A DNA stretch of 64,000 nucleotides from Ruminiclostridium cellulolyticum H10 (GTDB lineage Bacteria > Bacillota > Clostridia > Acetivibrionales > DSM-1351): contig NC_011898.1 of NCBI RefSeq assembly GCF_000022065.1, positions 2,844,501 to 2,908,500 of the forward strand, in the 5' to 3' direction. Shown piece after piece: positions 27,595-36,464 of the stretch. Within the stretch, counting starts at the first letter, position 1. Every line of letters begins with the position of its first letter. The notes under the pieces were generated by a model. The model worked only from the letters and a program-made list of their open reading frames with translations. It made no database searches and was not told the DNA's origin. A program made the position numbers and the translations under genes.

Positions 27595-28569
27595 TCAAAT
27601 ATATTTGGGTTCCAAGGAAGACAAGAATATCTTCCACATTTCATACTCTTTGTTTAATAAGTCCTTGCAGGATTTATCAATCTCCTTTAAACTCAACTTT
27701 CTGTCTTTAAGAAGGTACGCCTTTACCAGTAAATTTTTCACCAATATCCATCCTTCTTTTAAATCATTGCAATATTTTACAATAGTGTCAGGAATCTCAT
27801 AATTATGTACTTCTTTTTGTATATTACCGAAGAGTAATTGATTTGCTATCTGTCTATTCACTATTTGAAATAATTCCGTTGCACTTAGATCACACATATG
27901 TCCGGCATTGAAGTCTTCGTCCCTTAACTGCCAAAATGAGCAGCTTTTTATAGTACTCAATTCATTTTTAAGTCTGTTAGCATTGTTTATTACGTCTTTT
28001 ATATCAAAATTGAATTGTTTGATATTTTTTTTAATTTTATATATATAACCATGAGGTTCAAGAGGTGAGTGTTGTATTGCGGTTATAAACCTGTCCACAG
28101 GTATTTCAAATTCACCAAATCCGATATCGTTTTCATCTAACACGTAAAATACATTTCTCTCATCATCAAAACCATTAATCAAAGAATAATGCTCCCAGTG
28201 ATGTCTGTTCCAACAACTGCTGTTTTCTATCCAATAAAAGAGATCGACTCCCACAATAACAAGCTCATTATTTTTAACAAGGTTTTTTAAATATTCAACA
28301 TAGTTTTCATCATGTTTGAAATTTAATTGTTGGATAGAAGCTATTTCATATAAATATTTTTCTTGGAATTCAACCATTGGATCTATCAGAAGCTTATTAT
28401 ATTTTGTTCCCGTAGGGGTCTCCTCCTTGGTAACTTTGTAGCCATAGTCGTTCATAGATGCAGCAAGCCTATAGCTGGAGTCAATAGTTGATAGAATTGA
28501 GAATAACATATTATATCTGCAATTTAACCAAAAATCATTAAAAGGCCTTATCCCTATACTAAAGTTCAC
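27595..28569 (-). CDS. BtrH-like acyltransferase / cysteine-protease-fold protein
   Basis: About 324 residues. I choose the GTG at 28569 because AAGGGAG lies 8 nt upstream; an in-frame TTG at 28587 overlaps that site. The N-terminal half resembles the BtrH N-terminal domain (papain/C39-like fold): a Cys in WLNCRYNML near residue 18, then a His-containing segment (HHWEHYSLING) followed by FYVLDEND, in the order expected for a Cys-His-Asp triad. The C-terminal half is helical, like the DUF4872-type tail. BtrH transfers the acyl side chain from an acyl carrier protein to an amine in butirosin biosynthesis. Being first in an operon whose visible synthases lack a thioesterase, it may release or transfer the product from a carrier protein, or N-acylate it. 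I am fairly confident of the fold and unsure of the role. Confidence 0.65.
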   Translation of the reverse strand: MNFSIGIRPFNDFWLNCRYNMLFSILSTIDSSYRLAASMNDYGYKVTKEETPTGTKYNKLLIDPMVEFQEKYLYEIASIQQLNFKHDENYVEYLKNLVKNNELVIVGVDLFYWIENSSCWNRHHWEHYSLINGFDDERNVFYVLDENDIGFGEFEIPVDRFITAIQHSPLEPHGYIYKIKKNIKQFNFDIKDVINNANRLKNELSTIKSCSFWQLRDEDFNAGHMCDLSATELFQIVNRQIANQLLFGNIQKEVHNYEIPDTIVKYCNDLKEGWILVKNLLVKAYLLKDRKLSLKEIDKSCKDLLNKEYEMWKIFLSSLEPKYI

Positions 28570-28835
28570 TTTTAATTCTCCCTTCAAAACTCTTATATAA
28601 AATTATTTAATTTTCATTTAATCTGATAATATTTTTGACAATTCAGTTTTCGTATGACCTTATTTCTACTAAAACATAGCTTCGCCCTTTCACACCCGGA
28701 AAGTGCTACAATCAATAAGAACTATTCAGTCCCAATAAGCAAACGCGACCCAGCGACGATTTGCCTCTTCAGATTTTTTAACATATATTTCTCTATTTAT
28801 TTCGTCACGGCTTGATATTTATCTACAAATTTATT
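28570..28835 (-). other. Long 5' leader of the biosynthetic operon with two hairpins
   Basis: A ~265-nt transcribed leader is predicted between promoter and first gene. Two local hairpins are visible on the minus strand: GCAAA/TTTGC around 28739-28764, and CTTTC/GAAAG enclosing a 7-nt loop at 28687-28703. This central part is more G+C-rich than its flanks. An open frame across it would end in ...RRWVAFAYWD but has no plausible start, so I do not call a peptide. I do not recognise a known riboswitch class. The rest of the gap, 28871-29044, is A+T-rich with no gene. Confidence 0.35.
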
Positions 28836-28841
28836 AATTAT

Positions 28842-28870
28842 ATATTAATCAATTTTTTTCTAATTGTCAA
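28842..28870 (-). promoter_or_regulatory. Probable sigma-A promoter of the NRPS-PKS operon
   Basis: Read on the minus strand: TTGACA (28865-28870), a 17-bp spacer, then TAATAT (28842-28847). This is a perfect -35 and a near-perfect -10 at the ideal spacing, in an A+T-rich stretch. Transcription would start near 28835, leaving a leader of about 265 nt before the first gene. Nothing equally good is seen closer to the gene. Confidence 0.6.
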
Positions 28871-29044
28871 TAACAACCATTTGATATTAATTAACCCATT
28901 TCTATCTTTTCTTGCAATTCATGGTTTATTCATGGGAAAATGTTTAATTTTATCAATTAGCTAAACCGAAGTACTATAGTATCTAATCCGATTAAATCGA
29001 CAGTTTCGAGAGGCCCCCATTTCAGGATTCAAAGACAATATAAG

Positions 29045-29086
29045 ATGGGCAAATAGGAATGTACAAAAGCATTCCTATTTGCCCAT
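29045..29086 (-). terminator. Stem-loop downstream of the GH9 cellulase gene
   Basis: A perfect 17-bp inverted repeat (29045-29061 with 29070-29086; arms contain GGGCAAATAGG) and an 8-nt loop lie 26 bp beyond the cellulase stop codon. The T-run on the minus strand is weak, so this may act as a terminator or as an mRNA 3' stabiliser. Confidence 0.65.
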
Positions 29087-29111
29087 ATAAAAGTTCTAAA
29101 TCATCCTTTTG

Positions 29112-31736
29112 TTAGAAATTGACTTTTCCTAATAAGAATGACTTATATAATGCCAAGTCCATAGCATCAACACTTCCATCATTGTTTACGTCAGCGTTTT
29201 GAATTGAAGTATCTCCATTCAAAAGAGCCTTCTTTATTAATGCAAAGTCTAAAGCATCCCTTTGTCCGTCCCCGTTGATATCTCCAAGGGTATCACCACC
29301 ACAAATCACCCGTCCTTCTTCATCCAGAAAAGCTGACACCCATGCCAGTGGGGCATTCCAGTTTATGGCTATTTCGTTTGTTGACCAAGACTCAATATTA
29401 TCCAAAAAGCATTTTTCTGAAGCTACTTTACCCGGTTGCCACCCTAAGCTCTTAACCCAAGAGTCTTGTAATCCTGAGTTAGGCCCACCTGACATACATC
29501 CGGCAGGTGGATGCGGGAATGAGTTGTCTGCCTGATATGCCCAGAAACGGTGATGCGGATTTTCAAGGGGGTTATCACCATAACCAGTTACATAGCTCTG
29601 TACATTTGGGTTACGTCCAAGGATGTAATCCATAGCTGTTATTGCACCATTGATATATTTAGTGTTCTTATTGCTGAATAAATAAGCATATGACATAACA
29701 ATTGCTTCATTAATAACGAATGAGTTTGATCCACAAGGGAAACCTGAAACTGTGGATTGATCAAAACGAGAAGAAATTACTTTTTCTTCTATTGGAACAC
29801 CATAACCCTGTGCTTTTTCTATTGATATAAACTTATCAGCTGCAGTCTGAATATTTGCTTTAGCTTTAGCTATATCAGCTGCAGGTAAACCATTAGGAAC
29901 GAGAGCAAGAGTTATTGTTCCCATACCAGCTGTATTATCCAAGTCGAAACATCCTGTAAATCCCATATCTCCAGCTGTTAATTCAGAAGGTTCCTGGAGG
30001 TAATGAGGTGAGCTATTTATGTAGTTCAAATATTTGTTACTGCCTGTAGTAGCATACAATTCACAAGCTGCCCAGTAGAAATCATCCAAAAAATAGTTTT
30101 CACCATTAGTTCCAATACCAGTGACACTATTGATATAAATATATTTATCAGGATGTTCAACAGCTGCATCCCATGCGGTTTCTGCTGCAGTCAAACACTT
30201 AGTTGCAAAAGCAGCATCATATTGCTTCCAGAGACGTGAACCCTGTGCAGCTATTGCAGCAAGGTTCAAGGTAGCAGCAGTACTTGGAGGCTGCAAGTAA
30301 CGCTTCATAGTATCCTGGTCAGGACGTATGGCAAGTTGTAGCCAACGCTCGTCACCAGCTTTGTAATGAACCATACCAGCCAATGTATTTCCTGTCGGTA
30401 CCTGCATGTTCAATAAAGTATTCAAATTGTAACGAGCTTCATCAAGAATATCCGGGAAGCCATTGCCGCTTTCAGGAATGTTCAATGAACCGTCTATGAA
30501 TGGGACAACTGAAGTGTCTCCCAAGTAAAGTGCACGCTCATATGAATTCATAAGAGTCCAAGTAGAAATACCACCTTTAACCACGTATTTACCAAAGTCT
30601 CCTGCATCATACCAACCACCTGTTACATCAAGTGTATAGTTTGCTCTGTAATCCTTTGTTGGGTCGGGAGCCAGTATATCATTTGTGTGTCCGGCAGGGC
30701 GAGCTAATTGCGGTTGATCACAGAATGGCATTTTTATTGGAATACCACTTCTATTGTGATAGAAATACTTCATTGAGTCATATTTCATTTTGGAATAAAT
30801 ATCATTACTTATATTGAAGGGCATACTTCCGTTATCTCCGATATTTGTTACAGGAACATCTGTTACTATTTTGTAGCCAGTTCCAGCTGTTTTGTAACTT
30901 GAGAAATCAATGATATGAACATTGTCACCAGACGCATGGTCAGCACCCTTAACAGTTGATTTACCGGTTAAAACTGCTGTTCCTGCACTATTAACCAACT
31001 GCCAGTTAATTGGAGTTGTTGAACTTGATACTACTGTTGCAATCTTATCAGCATTAGGATAGAAACCTTCCTGATTTAAACGTACAACGTTAGTAGGTTC
31101 AGGGATAGGAGCAGGATATCCAGCAAACTGTGGATCCGCAACATAAATGTCATCAAAAGTAAATGTTATAGGTTGAAAACTTGCAGGATTCTGTGCTTCA
31201 GATGTACATATATCTGGAGCAAGGTGAAAAGCAAATTCAACGTTCTTCTTATCTCCCTTAGTCTGTATAAATGTCGCAGTTACAGTTTTAGGAACATTAG
31301 CCTGTAATTCAAGGAATTGCCATTGCTGATTCATATTCCAGTATTCTTCATACGGATCACCCTGGTCACCTATTTTGGGGTAGATTTTACAAGCTCTGCT
31401 GGCAGTAACTGTAAACTTTATAGTATAAGTATGTCCATTCACTAATGAGAGTCCTCTGTGAAGGAACTGAACATCCCATCTTTGTCCTATTCCTGCAGCT
31501 CCAATCTTTGTAATTGTTATTTTGTACTTACCGTCTGCTGTAATATCGTAATCAGCTGTTGCAGGGTATGATTCAACCACACGCCACGGAAACCCTACTC
31601 CGTTGTCAAAGGTGTGATTCCGAATCAAGTCGCCGGCACCTTCATACTCAACTGCAAATGCTTGTAGTGCACATGAAGATAGGACAAACACTATTACCAT
31701 AAGCATTGCTATTTTTTTTAATACCCTTTTTTTCAT
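29112..31736 (-). CDS. Cellulosomal GH9 cellulase: CBM4-Ig-GH9-dockerin
   Basis: 874 residues. A signal peptide ends at AFA about residue 29. It is followed by a CBM4-family carbohydrate-binding module (about 33-205), an immunoglobulin-like CelD_N domain (about 215-300, starting VVRLNQEGFYP), a GH9 catalytic domain (about 315-800) and a type I dockerin (about 812-874). GH9 motifs include GGWYDAGDFGKYV near 373-385, whose aspartates activate water, and the C-terminal STNEIAINWNAP near 786-797, whose Glu is the proton donor. The dockerin has two Ca-binding repeats (GDINGDGQRDALD and ADVNNDGSVDAMD). The architecture is that of Cel9E/CbhA-like processive cellulases of C. cellulolyticum. Secreted, it docks on scaffoldin cohesins and cleaves cellulose. 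The ATG follows AAAAGGAG-like sequence; the gene starts 32 bp after the SLH gene and may be co-transcribed with it. Confidence 0.95.
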   Translation of the reverse strand: MKKRVLKKIAMLMVIVFVLSSCALQAFAVEYEGAGDLIRNHTFDNGVGFPWRVVESYPATADYDITADGKYKITITKIGAAGIGQRWDVQFLHRGLSLVNGHTYTIKFTVTASRACKIYPKIGDQGDPYEEYWNMNQQWQFLELQANVPKTVTATFIQTKGDKKNVEFAFHLAPDICTSEAQNPASFQPITFTFDDIYVADPQFAGYPAPIPEPTNVVRLNQEGFYPNADKIATVVSSSTTPINWQLVNSAGTAVLTGKSTVKGADHASGDNVHIIDFSSYKTAGTGYKIVTDVPVTNIGDNGSMPFNISNDIYSKMKYDSMKYFYHNRSGIPIKMPFCDQPQLARPAGHTNDILAPDPTKDYRANYTLDVTGGWYDAGDFGKYVVKGGISTWTLMNSYERALYLGDTSVVPFIDGSLNIPESGNGFPDILDEARYNLNTLLNMQVPTGNTLAGMVHYKAGDERWLQLAIRPDQDTMKRYLQPPSTAATLNLAAIAAQGSRLWKQYDAAFATKCLTAAETAWDAAVEHPDKYIYINSVTGIGTNGENYFLDDFYWAACELYATTGSNKYLNYINSSPHYLQEPSELTAGDMGFTGCFDLDNTAGMGTITLALVPNGLPAADIAKAKANIQTAADKFISIEKAQGYGVPIEEKVISSRFDQSTVSGFPCGSNSFVINEAIVMSYAYLFSNKNTKYINGAITAMDYILGRNPNVQSYVTGYGDNPLENPHHRFWAYQADNSFPHPPAGCMSGGPNSGLQDSWVKSLGWQPGKVASEKCFLDNIESWSTNEIAINWNAPLAWVSAFLDEEGRVICGGDTLGDINGDGQRDALDFALIKKALLNGDTSIQNADVNNDGSVDAMDLALYKSFLLGKVNF

Positions 31737-31768
31737 AAAAAAGCTCCTTTTGTTTCAAATACAACTTT

Positions 31769-33337
31769 TCATTCTTCCCACTCATTCCCACTTATTGTAC
31801 AGTTCTCAAAAGTGACAGAATTTTTATCATCACACAAATAATCACATCTATTGTTTGTGATTTCAGTATCTTTAACTGTAATTTTGCTTGTGCTGACTCC
31901 GTCAAATTCCTGTGTTTTAAAGAAATATGCACTGGCATCCTGTGTATCATATCTAGGTTGAAAATTGTTCACTATCTTGCACTTGTCTATTAATAACTCC
32001 GTATTCTGCCACACTTCAAAGAATCCCCATTCAAAATTGTTGTTGTCAGTGAATTCACACTTTTCAAAGGTAACTTCCTTTGAACTATAAATATTCACAA
32101 TATTGCTATATGCCTCATGATTTAATATTTTACACCCTGTGAAATTAATTTTTTCAGATTTAGATAGGTTAATTGCCCTTAATGAGCAATGGTTAATTAT
32201 CGTGTCTACGCAATTTAATCGTTTTGTGCTATATGCTGATATACCTACACTCCCACACCCATAAAGCTCTGAATTATTTACTTCTATGTCACTGCAATTC
32301 GTAAAAGACAGCACTCCGGCATTACATGTGTATTCGCTCGGCGTGTGACCTGCTTTTATGTTTTTTAAAGTAATATTTTTACAATAATTAAAGTTTATAA
32401 TCTCTGCATATCTTGGGTTTACCTTTATTTCAGCTGTTTGATTATTTATACCTTCAATTGTCAGGTTATGAATACCACTAAGGTTTAATTCTTTACCATC
32501 ATCAACCTGTCTCCAGGTAACTGTTTTATCTTTATTGTCAAGTTGCTTGATTGATGACAAATTATATACACCGGGTTTTAAGAGAATTCTCTTATTAGAT
32601 CCTATTTGCTTAATCAGTTCGTCCGGTGTACTAACGGTTACTTCTATCTGTTGTATTTTTTTAGTAGTAGGCGTTTCTTTTTCCTGCTTATCCAAAAGAA
32701 CCTTCTTTTGTGCTTTAAAGCTGTCCTTATCTGACTTATAATCTAAAAGATTTACTATTATAGCAGCTGCTTCACTTCTTTTGAGGAAACTAAACGGATA
32801 GAAATATCTTTCATTATCCTTGACCGAACCCAGCATAAGGTATTCTTCAAAGGCTCTCGTACAATATCCTGTATCAGTGGTTATATCACAAAACGGAGTT
32901 TCATTTAAAGTTTCTGCGGATAAACCCAGTGCCCTGCAAAGCATCTCTGTAGCTTCCTGTCTTGTAATAGCCTCGTCCGGGCCAAATATTTCTCCCTGGT
33001 CTATTATATTTGCTGTAACCGCTGCTGTAATCCATTTCTTTGCCCAGTGTTTTGTTATATCAAGAAAGGTATCTCCATCTGATGGTGTTAAACCTATCGC
33101 CTTGCACAGGAATGTTACCATCTCTGAACGTGTTACAATTTTTTCAGGCCCAAAACTATTACTTCCGACTCCTGATGTTATTCCCGAATTTACAAGTCGG
33201 TTAACTGATGAATAGTACCAATCAGTAGACTTGACATCTTTGAACCCTGCCGCAGACACATATTGCGTGTTGATTCCTGATAGAATTAGTGTTGCACCTA
33301 TTAACAACACCGCAAACTTTTTCATAAATTTTTTCAT
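31769..33337 (-). CDS. Surface protein with SLH repeats and a right-handed beta-helix
   Basis: 522 residues from the ATG at 33337, which has GGAGGT 6 nt upstream; an upstream GTG at 33349 overlaps that site and is rejected. A signal peptide of about 30 residues (ending VSA) is followed by three S-layer homology repeats (FKDVKSTDWYYSSVNRL, FLDITKHWAKKWITAAV, and a third ending near residue 190). A charged linker then leads to a parallel beta-helix (about 245-515) of repeated 'NCxxIxxxNxxxxGxG' rungs like pectate-lyase or copper-binding NosD-type proteins. SLH repeats bind pyruvylated secondary cell-wall polymer, so it is displayed on the cell surface. The beta-helix may bind or cleave a polysaccharide; catalytic residues cannot be assigned by eye. 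It precedes the GH9 cellulase on the same strand by 32 bp. Confidence 0.85.
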   Translation of the reverse strand: MKKFMKKFAVLLIGATLILSGINTQYVSAAGFKDVKSTDWYYSSVNRLVNSGITSGVGSNSFGPEKIVTRSEMVTFLCKAIGLTPSDGDTFLDITKHWAKKWITAAVTANIIDQGEIFGPDEAITRQEATEMLCRALGLSAETLNETPFCDITTDTGYCTRAFEEYLMLGSVKDNERYFYPFSFLKRSEAAAIIVNLLDYKSDKDSFKAQKKVLLDKQEKETPTTKKIQQIEVTVSTPDELIKQIGSNKRILLKPGVYNLSSIKQLDNKDKTVTWRQVDDGKELNLSGIHNLTIEGINNQTAEIKVNPRYAEIINFNYCKNITLKNIKAGHTPSEYTCNAGVLSFTNCSDIEVNNSELYGCGSVGISAYSTKRLNCVDTIINHCSLRAINLSKSEKINFTGCKILNHEAYSNIVNIYSSKEVTFEKCEFTDNNNFEWGFFEVWQNTELLIDKCKIVNNFQPRYDTQDASAYFFKTQEFDGVSTSKITVKDTEITNNRCDYLCDDKNSVTFENCTISGNEWEE

Positions 33338-33642
33338 TACGACCTCCACAAATCATTATGAATTTTAGAAAATTTGCCCAATTAATTTAATTTAATATTA
33401 ATTTTACCAACAATATGCTTCATTGTCTATAATTTACCGGAGCTATATGGCATAAGATATAATATATGTATTTTTAACCCATTTATCTATTCACATGTCA
33501 ATTATTTACTTAAAATGACTTTCTTCTTTAAAAAATGGCAAGATTCATTGTATTTTTATGAAGAAATGAGCAGAAAGTGAGTAGTATACTTATTTGCAAT
33601 AATATACAATAATTAACAACTATAATATAAGGGAGGTTTGAA
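33338..33642. other. Divergent intergenic region between SLH protein and MFS transporter
   Basis: A very A+T-rich ~300-bp spacer with no gene. On the minus strand a TTGACA is present near 33500, but the matching -10 is not convincing. On the plus strand TATAAT at 33621-33626 is too close to the GGGAGG ribosome site at 33631 to be the MFS -10. It must hold both promoters, but I cannot fix their positions. Confidence 0.4.
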
Positions 33643-34887
33643 ATGAAAAATTACAAACCTGTATATTCAATTATCGCCTCAATAGCGATTCAACTCTGCC
33701 TCGGTGTTGCATATCTCTGGAGCCTTTTTCAGACAGGTATCGCAAAAAGCATCTTTGACGGTGACAATGCAGCTGCAAGCCTTACCTTCTCGCTCCTTCT
33801 TGCAACACTTACATTGGGAAGCATTTTAGGCGGGAAGCTTGCTGCAAAATACTCAATCCGCACTGTAGTAATCATTGGTGGAGTAATACTCTCTCTCGGA
33901 TTTTTCTTTGCTTCATTTGTTACCGCCTCTGTACCGTGGCTGCTTTGGCTGACTTATGGAGTCATGGGTGGCGTGGGAATGGGATTCACTTATTCGACGA
34001 CTATATCATGTGCACAAAAGTGGTTCCCTCACAAAAAAGGGCTTGTTACCGGGGTTATCGTTTCAGCACTCGGCTTTGGTGGTGTTGTATTTACTCCGAT
34101 TATTGAAGTTCTCATCAAACAATTCGGCGGGCAACAGGTGGGCGAACAGAAAACTTTTATGGTTCTGAGCGGACTTTTTCTTGTCATCTGTACAATTGGT
34201 GGCCTTATGATAAAAAATCCACCCGATGACTTTGAAAATAAGAAATCAGGTCCAAGTAGAGCGGCTGGACAAGAATCTCCAGTGCTGACAGGTTCTGATC
34301 TTTCACCAAAGCAAGTTCTTGCAACGCCTTCTTACTATTTTGTTACCCTCGCAATGGCTCTCGCCTGCATGGGCGGTCTTATGATGATTGGATTTGCCAA
34401 GCCTATTGCAGTTGCTAAAGGACTTGAGTCAACTGCGGTGGTGGGAGTTCTTATAATATCTATATGCAACTCGTTTGGTCGACTCCTGTGGGGTATAATT
34501 TCAGACAAGATAGGACGCAAGCTTACTCTTATTATCCTTCTTGCAGGTTCAGGGGGCATGTCCCTGTTTGTCAACGCAGCAAGCGATTACTGGATTTATG
34601 TCGTTATCGCCTTTATAGGCTTTTTCTATGGAGGTTTCTTAAGTAACTTTCCAGCTCTTACCGCTGATCTGTTCGGAGCACGCCATATGGCGACAAATTA
34701 CGGCTTGGTGTTGCTGGGATTTGGCATTGGAGCGGTCGTTTCCTCATATGTGGCCGGATATTATAAAAACATAGCCGCTAACGATATATCCTTGATGTTC
34801 CCGGCATTTATAATCGCGGCTATCTGTGCAGGTGTGGGAATACTGCTCGTTTTACCCTTGAAAGTAAAAAAAGCAAGTGTTCAGTAA
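33643..34887 (+). CDS. MFS transporter, OFA (oxalate/formate antiporter) family
   Basis: 414 residues with about 12 hydrophobic helices in two halves separated by a polar loop (about 198-225, ending SPKQVLATPSYYFV). Family signs include the N-terminal IQLCLGVAYLWSLFQ, GGKLAAKYSIRTVVIIGG between helices 2 and 3, YGVMGGVGMGFTYSTTI, WFPHKKGLVTG and, in the second half, GRLLWGIISDKIGRK. OFA transporters move small organic anions such as oxalate, formate or lactate; the substrate here is unknown. The ATG has a strong GGGAGG site 6 nt upstream. It is the only gene on the plus strand in the first 64 kb and appears monocistronic. Confidence 0.85.
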   Translation: MKNYKPVYSIIASIAIQLCLGVAYLWSLFQTGIAKSIFDGDNAAASLTFSLLLATLTLGSILGGKLAAKYSIRTVVIIGGVILSLGFFFASFVTASVPWLLWLTYGVMGGVGMGFTYSTTISCAQKWFPHKKGLVTGVIVSALGFGGVVFTPIIEVLIKQFGGQQVGEQKTFMVLSGLFLVICTIGGLMIKNPPDDFENKKSGPSRAAGQESPVLTGSDLSPKQVLATPSYYFVTLAMALACMGGLMMIGFAKPIAVAKGLESTAVVGVLIISICNSFGRLLWGIISDKIGRKLTLIILLAGSGGMSLFVNAASDYWIYVVIAFIGFFYGGFLSNFPALTADLFGARHMATNYGLVLLGFGIGAVVSSYVAGYYKNIAANDISLMFPAFIIAAICAGVGILLVLPLKVKKASVQ

Positions 34888-34999
34888 AGTAACAGTAATC
34901 AATACACGCTTTTTTGCCCTGTTGTCCAACGGTTCATTCCTGAAGGCATCAGGGCTCCTTATTTTATTTCTATATATTTTGTAATGTTTCTTTTAAAAT

Positions 35000-35054
35000 A
35001 AATAAAGTGATTTTAGTAAAACTTTTTCTAGAAAACACTAAAATCACTTTATTT
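35000..35054. terminator. Bidirectional terminator between convergent MFS and esterase genes
   Basis: A perfect 18-bp inverted repeat (35000-35017 with 35037-35054; arms contain AAGTGATTTTAGT) with a 19-nt loop, A-rich on one side and T-rich on the other, lies 24 bp from the esterase stop and about 110 bp from the MFS stop. A weaker GCCCTG/CAGGGC hairpin with T-rich tail at 34916-34955 may also serve the MFS gene. Confidence 0.75.
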
Positions 35055-35077
35055 TAGTTACATTCATCAAGGTAAAA

Positions 35078-36013
35078 CTATTTGCCTAAATCATTTTTGA
35101 TAGCATTATACCAAACATCTGCCATCTTATCATAACCTGTTCTACTACAATGAACTCCATCTGGTAAATCGGCAGTAGTAACTGCACTATACATATCAAC
35201 AACAAACACTGGTTTACCTTGATTAGCCTTGTTTTGAACGACTTGAGCAACTTGAGTGTTATAGTTCCTGACATCTGCATAGCTCAAAGGAATGACTTTT
35301 GCAACATAGAGTTTGCCATCGCTGGGTAGTTTAGCACATATCTTGTCAATTAACGAACTTAATCTGTTAGGTGCATTATTCAAATCATATTTTTGTGAGA
35401 TATCATTTGTACCGATATGTAATAAAACGATTTTGGGCTTATATGTGGTCATCCAGGCATTGATATTGGCATCAATCTGATCAATACGCCAGCCTGAGTG
35501 ACCTTCATGATTCTTATCACCAAGTTCCGTAGGTCCGTTTGACATAGAGCCTACAAAATCAACTTTTTGTCCGGCACTTGTTATATTATTCCATAGCTTG
35601 ATTCGGTAAGCTCCTGGTACAGTTATACCGTCAGTTATTGAATCTCCCAAAGGCATTATAACAGTGGTAATGTTTTGAGGCGGAATTTTAGGAAACTTTG
35701 TAATGAGTCCTAAAAGATATTGCTTCGATAAGGCCAAATCCAATGCTGTTATTTTTGCATCTCCGTCAAGGTCAGCAGCATATAGATCATCCTGAACAGG
35801 TAGGTCGGTAACAGTACCGAGTAGGAATTGCTTCATTAAAGAATAATCCAGTGCATCGATTGCACCATCTCCGTTCAGGTCTCCAATAAGTCCTGATGCC
35901 GCCGCAGTTACACCTTGTGTAGTGGCCTGGTTAGCATTACAAACTGAACTTACACAAAGACAAATACTTAACACCATTATTAATGATAACAGTCTTTTCC
36001 TTAAACTATACAT
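35078..36013 (-). CDS. Dockerin-bearing SGNH/CE3-like acetylxylan esterase
   Basis: 311 residues. A signal peptide (about 1-27) is followed by an N-terminal type I dockerin (about 42-105; repeats GDLNGDGAIDALD and ADLDGDAKITALD), a Pro-rich junction and an SGNH hydrolase domain (about 115-311). Catalytic signs are Ser125 in GDSITDG (block I), Asn203 in GTND (block III) and Asp285/His288 in DGVH (block V). The match is to CE3-type acetylxylan esterases of cellulosomes, which remove acetyl groups from hemicellulose. Dockerins are more often C-terminal, so the N-terminal placement is noteworthy but known in this enzyme class. The ATG follows a good GGAGGG site. It is transcribed alone, toward the terminator at 35.0 kb. 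Confidence 0.9.
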   Translation of the reverse strand: MYSLRKRLLSLIMVLSICLCVSSVCNANQATTQGVTAAASGLIGDLNGDGAIDALDYSLMKQFLLGTVTDLPVQDDLYAADLDGDAKITALDLALSKQYLLGLITKFPKIPPQNITTVIMPLGDSITDGITVPGAYRIKLWNNITSAGQKVDFVGSMSNGPTELGDKNHEGHSGWRIDQIDANINAWMTTYKPKIVLLHIGTNDISQKYDLNNAPNRLSSLIDKICAKLPSDGKLYVAKVIPLSYADVRNYNTQVAQVVQNKANQGKPVFVVDMYSAVTTADLPDGVHCSRTGYDKMADVWYNAIKNDLGK

Positions 36014-36067
36014 TATTTTTCCCTCCTATTAGTAGTTCTTATCTTACGGTAGAGATTAAGAACATTA

Positions 36068-36091
36068 TTAAAACGTTTTTGTTAACGTTCA
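36068..36091. promoter_or_regulatory. Possible LacI/CcpA-type operator upstream of the esterase
   Basis: Two palindromic AACGTT cores, in AAAACGTTTT and GTTAACGTT, sit 12 bp apart, 55-78 bp upstream of the esterase ATG. They partly fit the cre consensus (TGWAARCGYTWWCW). TATAAT-like sequences on the minus strand lie just upstream at 36092-36102. This would suit carbon-source control, but the match is imperfect. Confidence 0.3.
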
Positions 36092-36260
36092 ATTATATTA
36101 TAAGCTGTAAATGTTTTACATCTCAATGTAAAATCTTTTTGACAATGGTATATAAATTTTGAAAATTACTTTTTAAGGGTTTGTGAATTTACTTTTTTAG
36201 GGAAACTGAGTATCTACTAAAATCATTTAGTATCAAGGCTCACAGAGATTCTTCGACCAA

Positions 36261-36372
36261 TTAAATTAAATTTAACTTGATTAAATTCTTAGTCGCTAAA
36301 ATTATTTCCCATGTGTTTGTTGAACTCCGCTTGTATCAGCACTTACAAGGGGTTGGACATCAGAAGGGTTAC
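36261..36372 (+). repeat. Left copy of diverged direct repeat flanking the toxin island
   Basis: This stretch aligns along its length, by eye about 70% identical with small gaps, to 44529-44643 in the same orientation. Shared blocks include AAATTTAACTTGATT, AATTATTTCCCAT and GAAGG.TTAC. A 67-codon frame on the minus strand (36302-36505) covers it but has no coding features. The remaining sequence between the esterase promoter and here, 36103-36260, holds no gene. Confidence 0.55.
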
Positions 36373-36464
36373 TGGGAAACGACCATATTACCCTTAAAAT
36401 TTCCGATATTGGAAATGGAAGTGGGTTTTTACTATTAGTTTGATAACTCGTTGTATATTGCGAT

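Noticed and set aside
28739-28800. Small peptide (RiPP precursor-like frame ending VAFAYWD) before the biosynthetic operon
   Set aside because: The frame begins directly after a stop and has no ATG/GTG/TTG with a ribosome site; the same bases form a hairpin.
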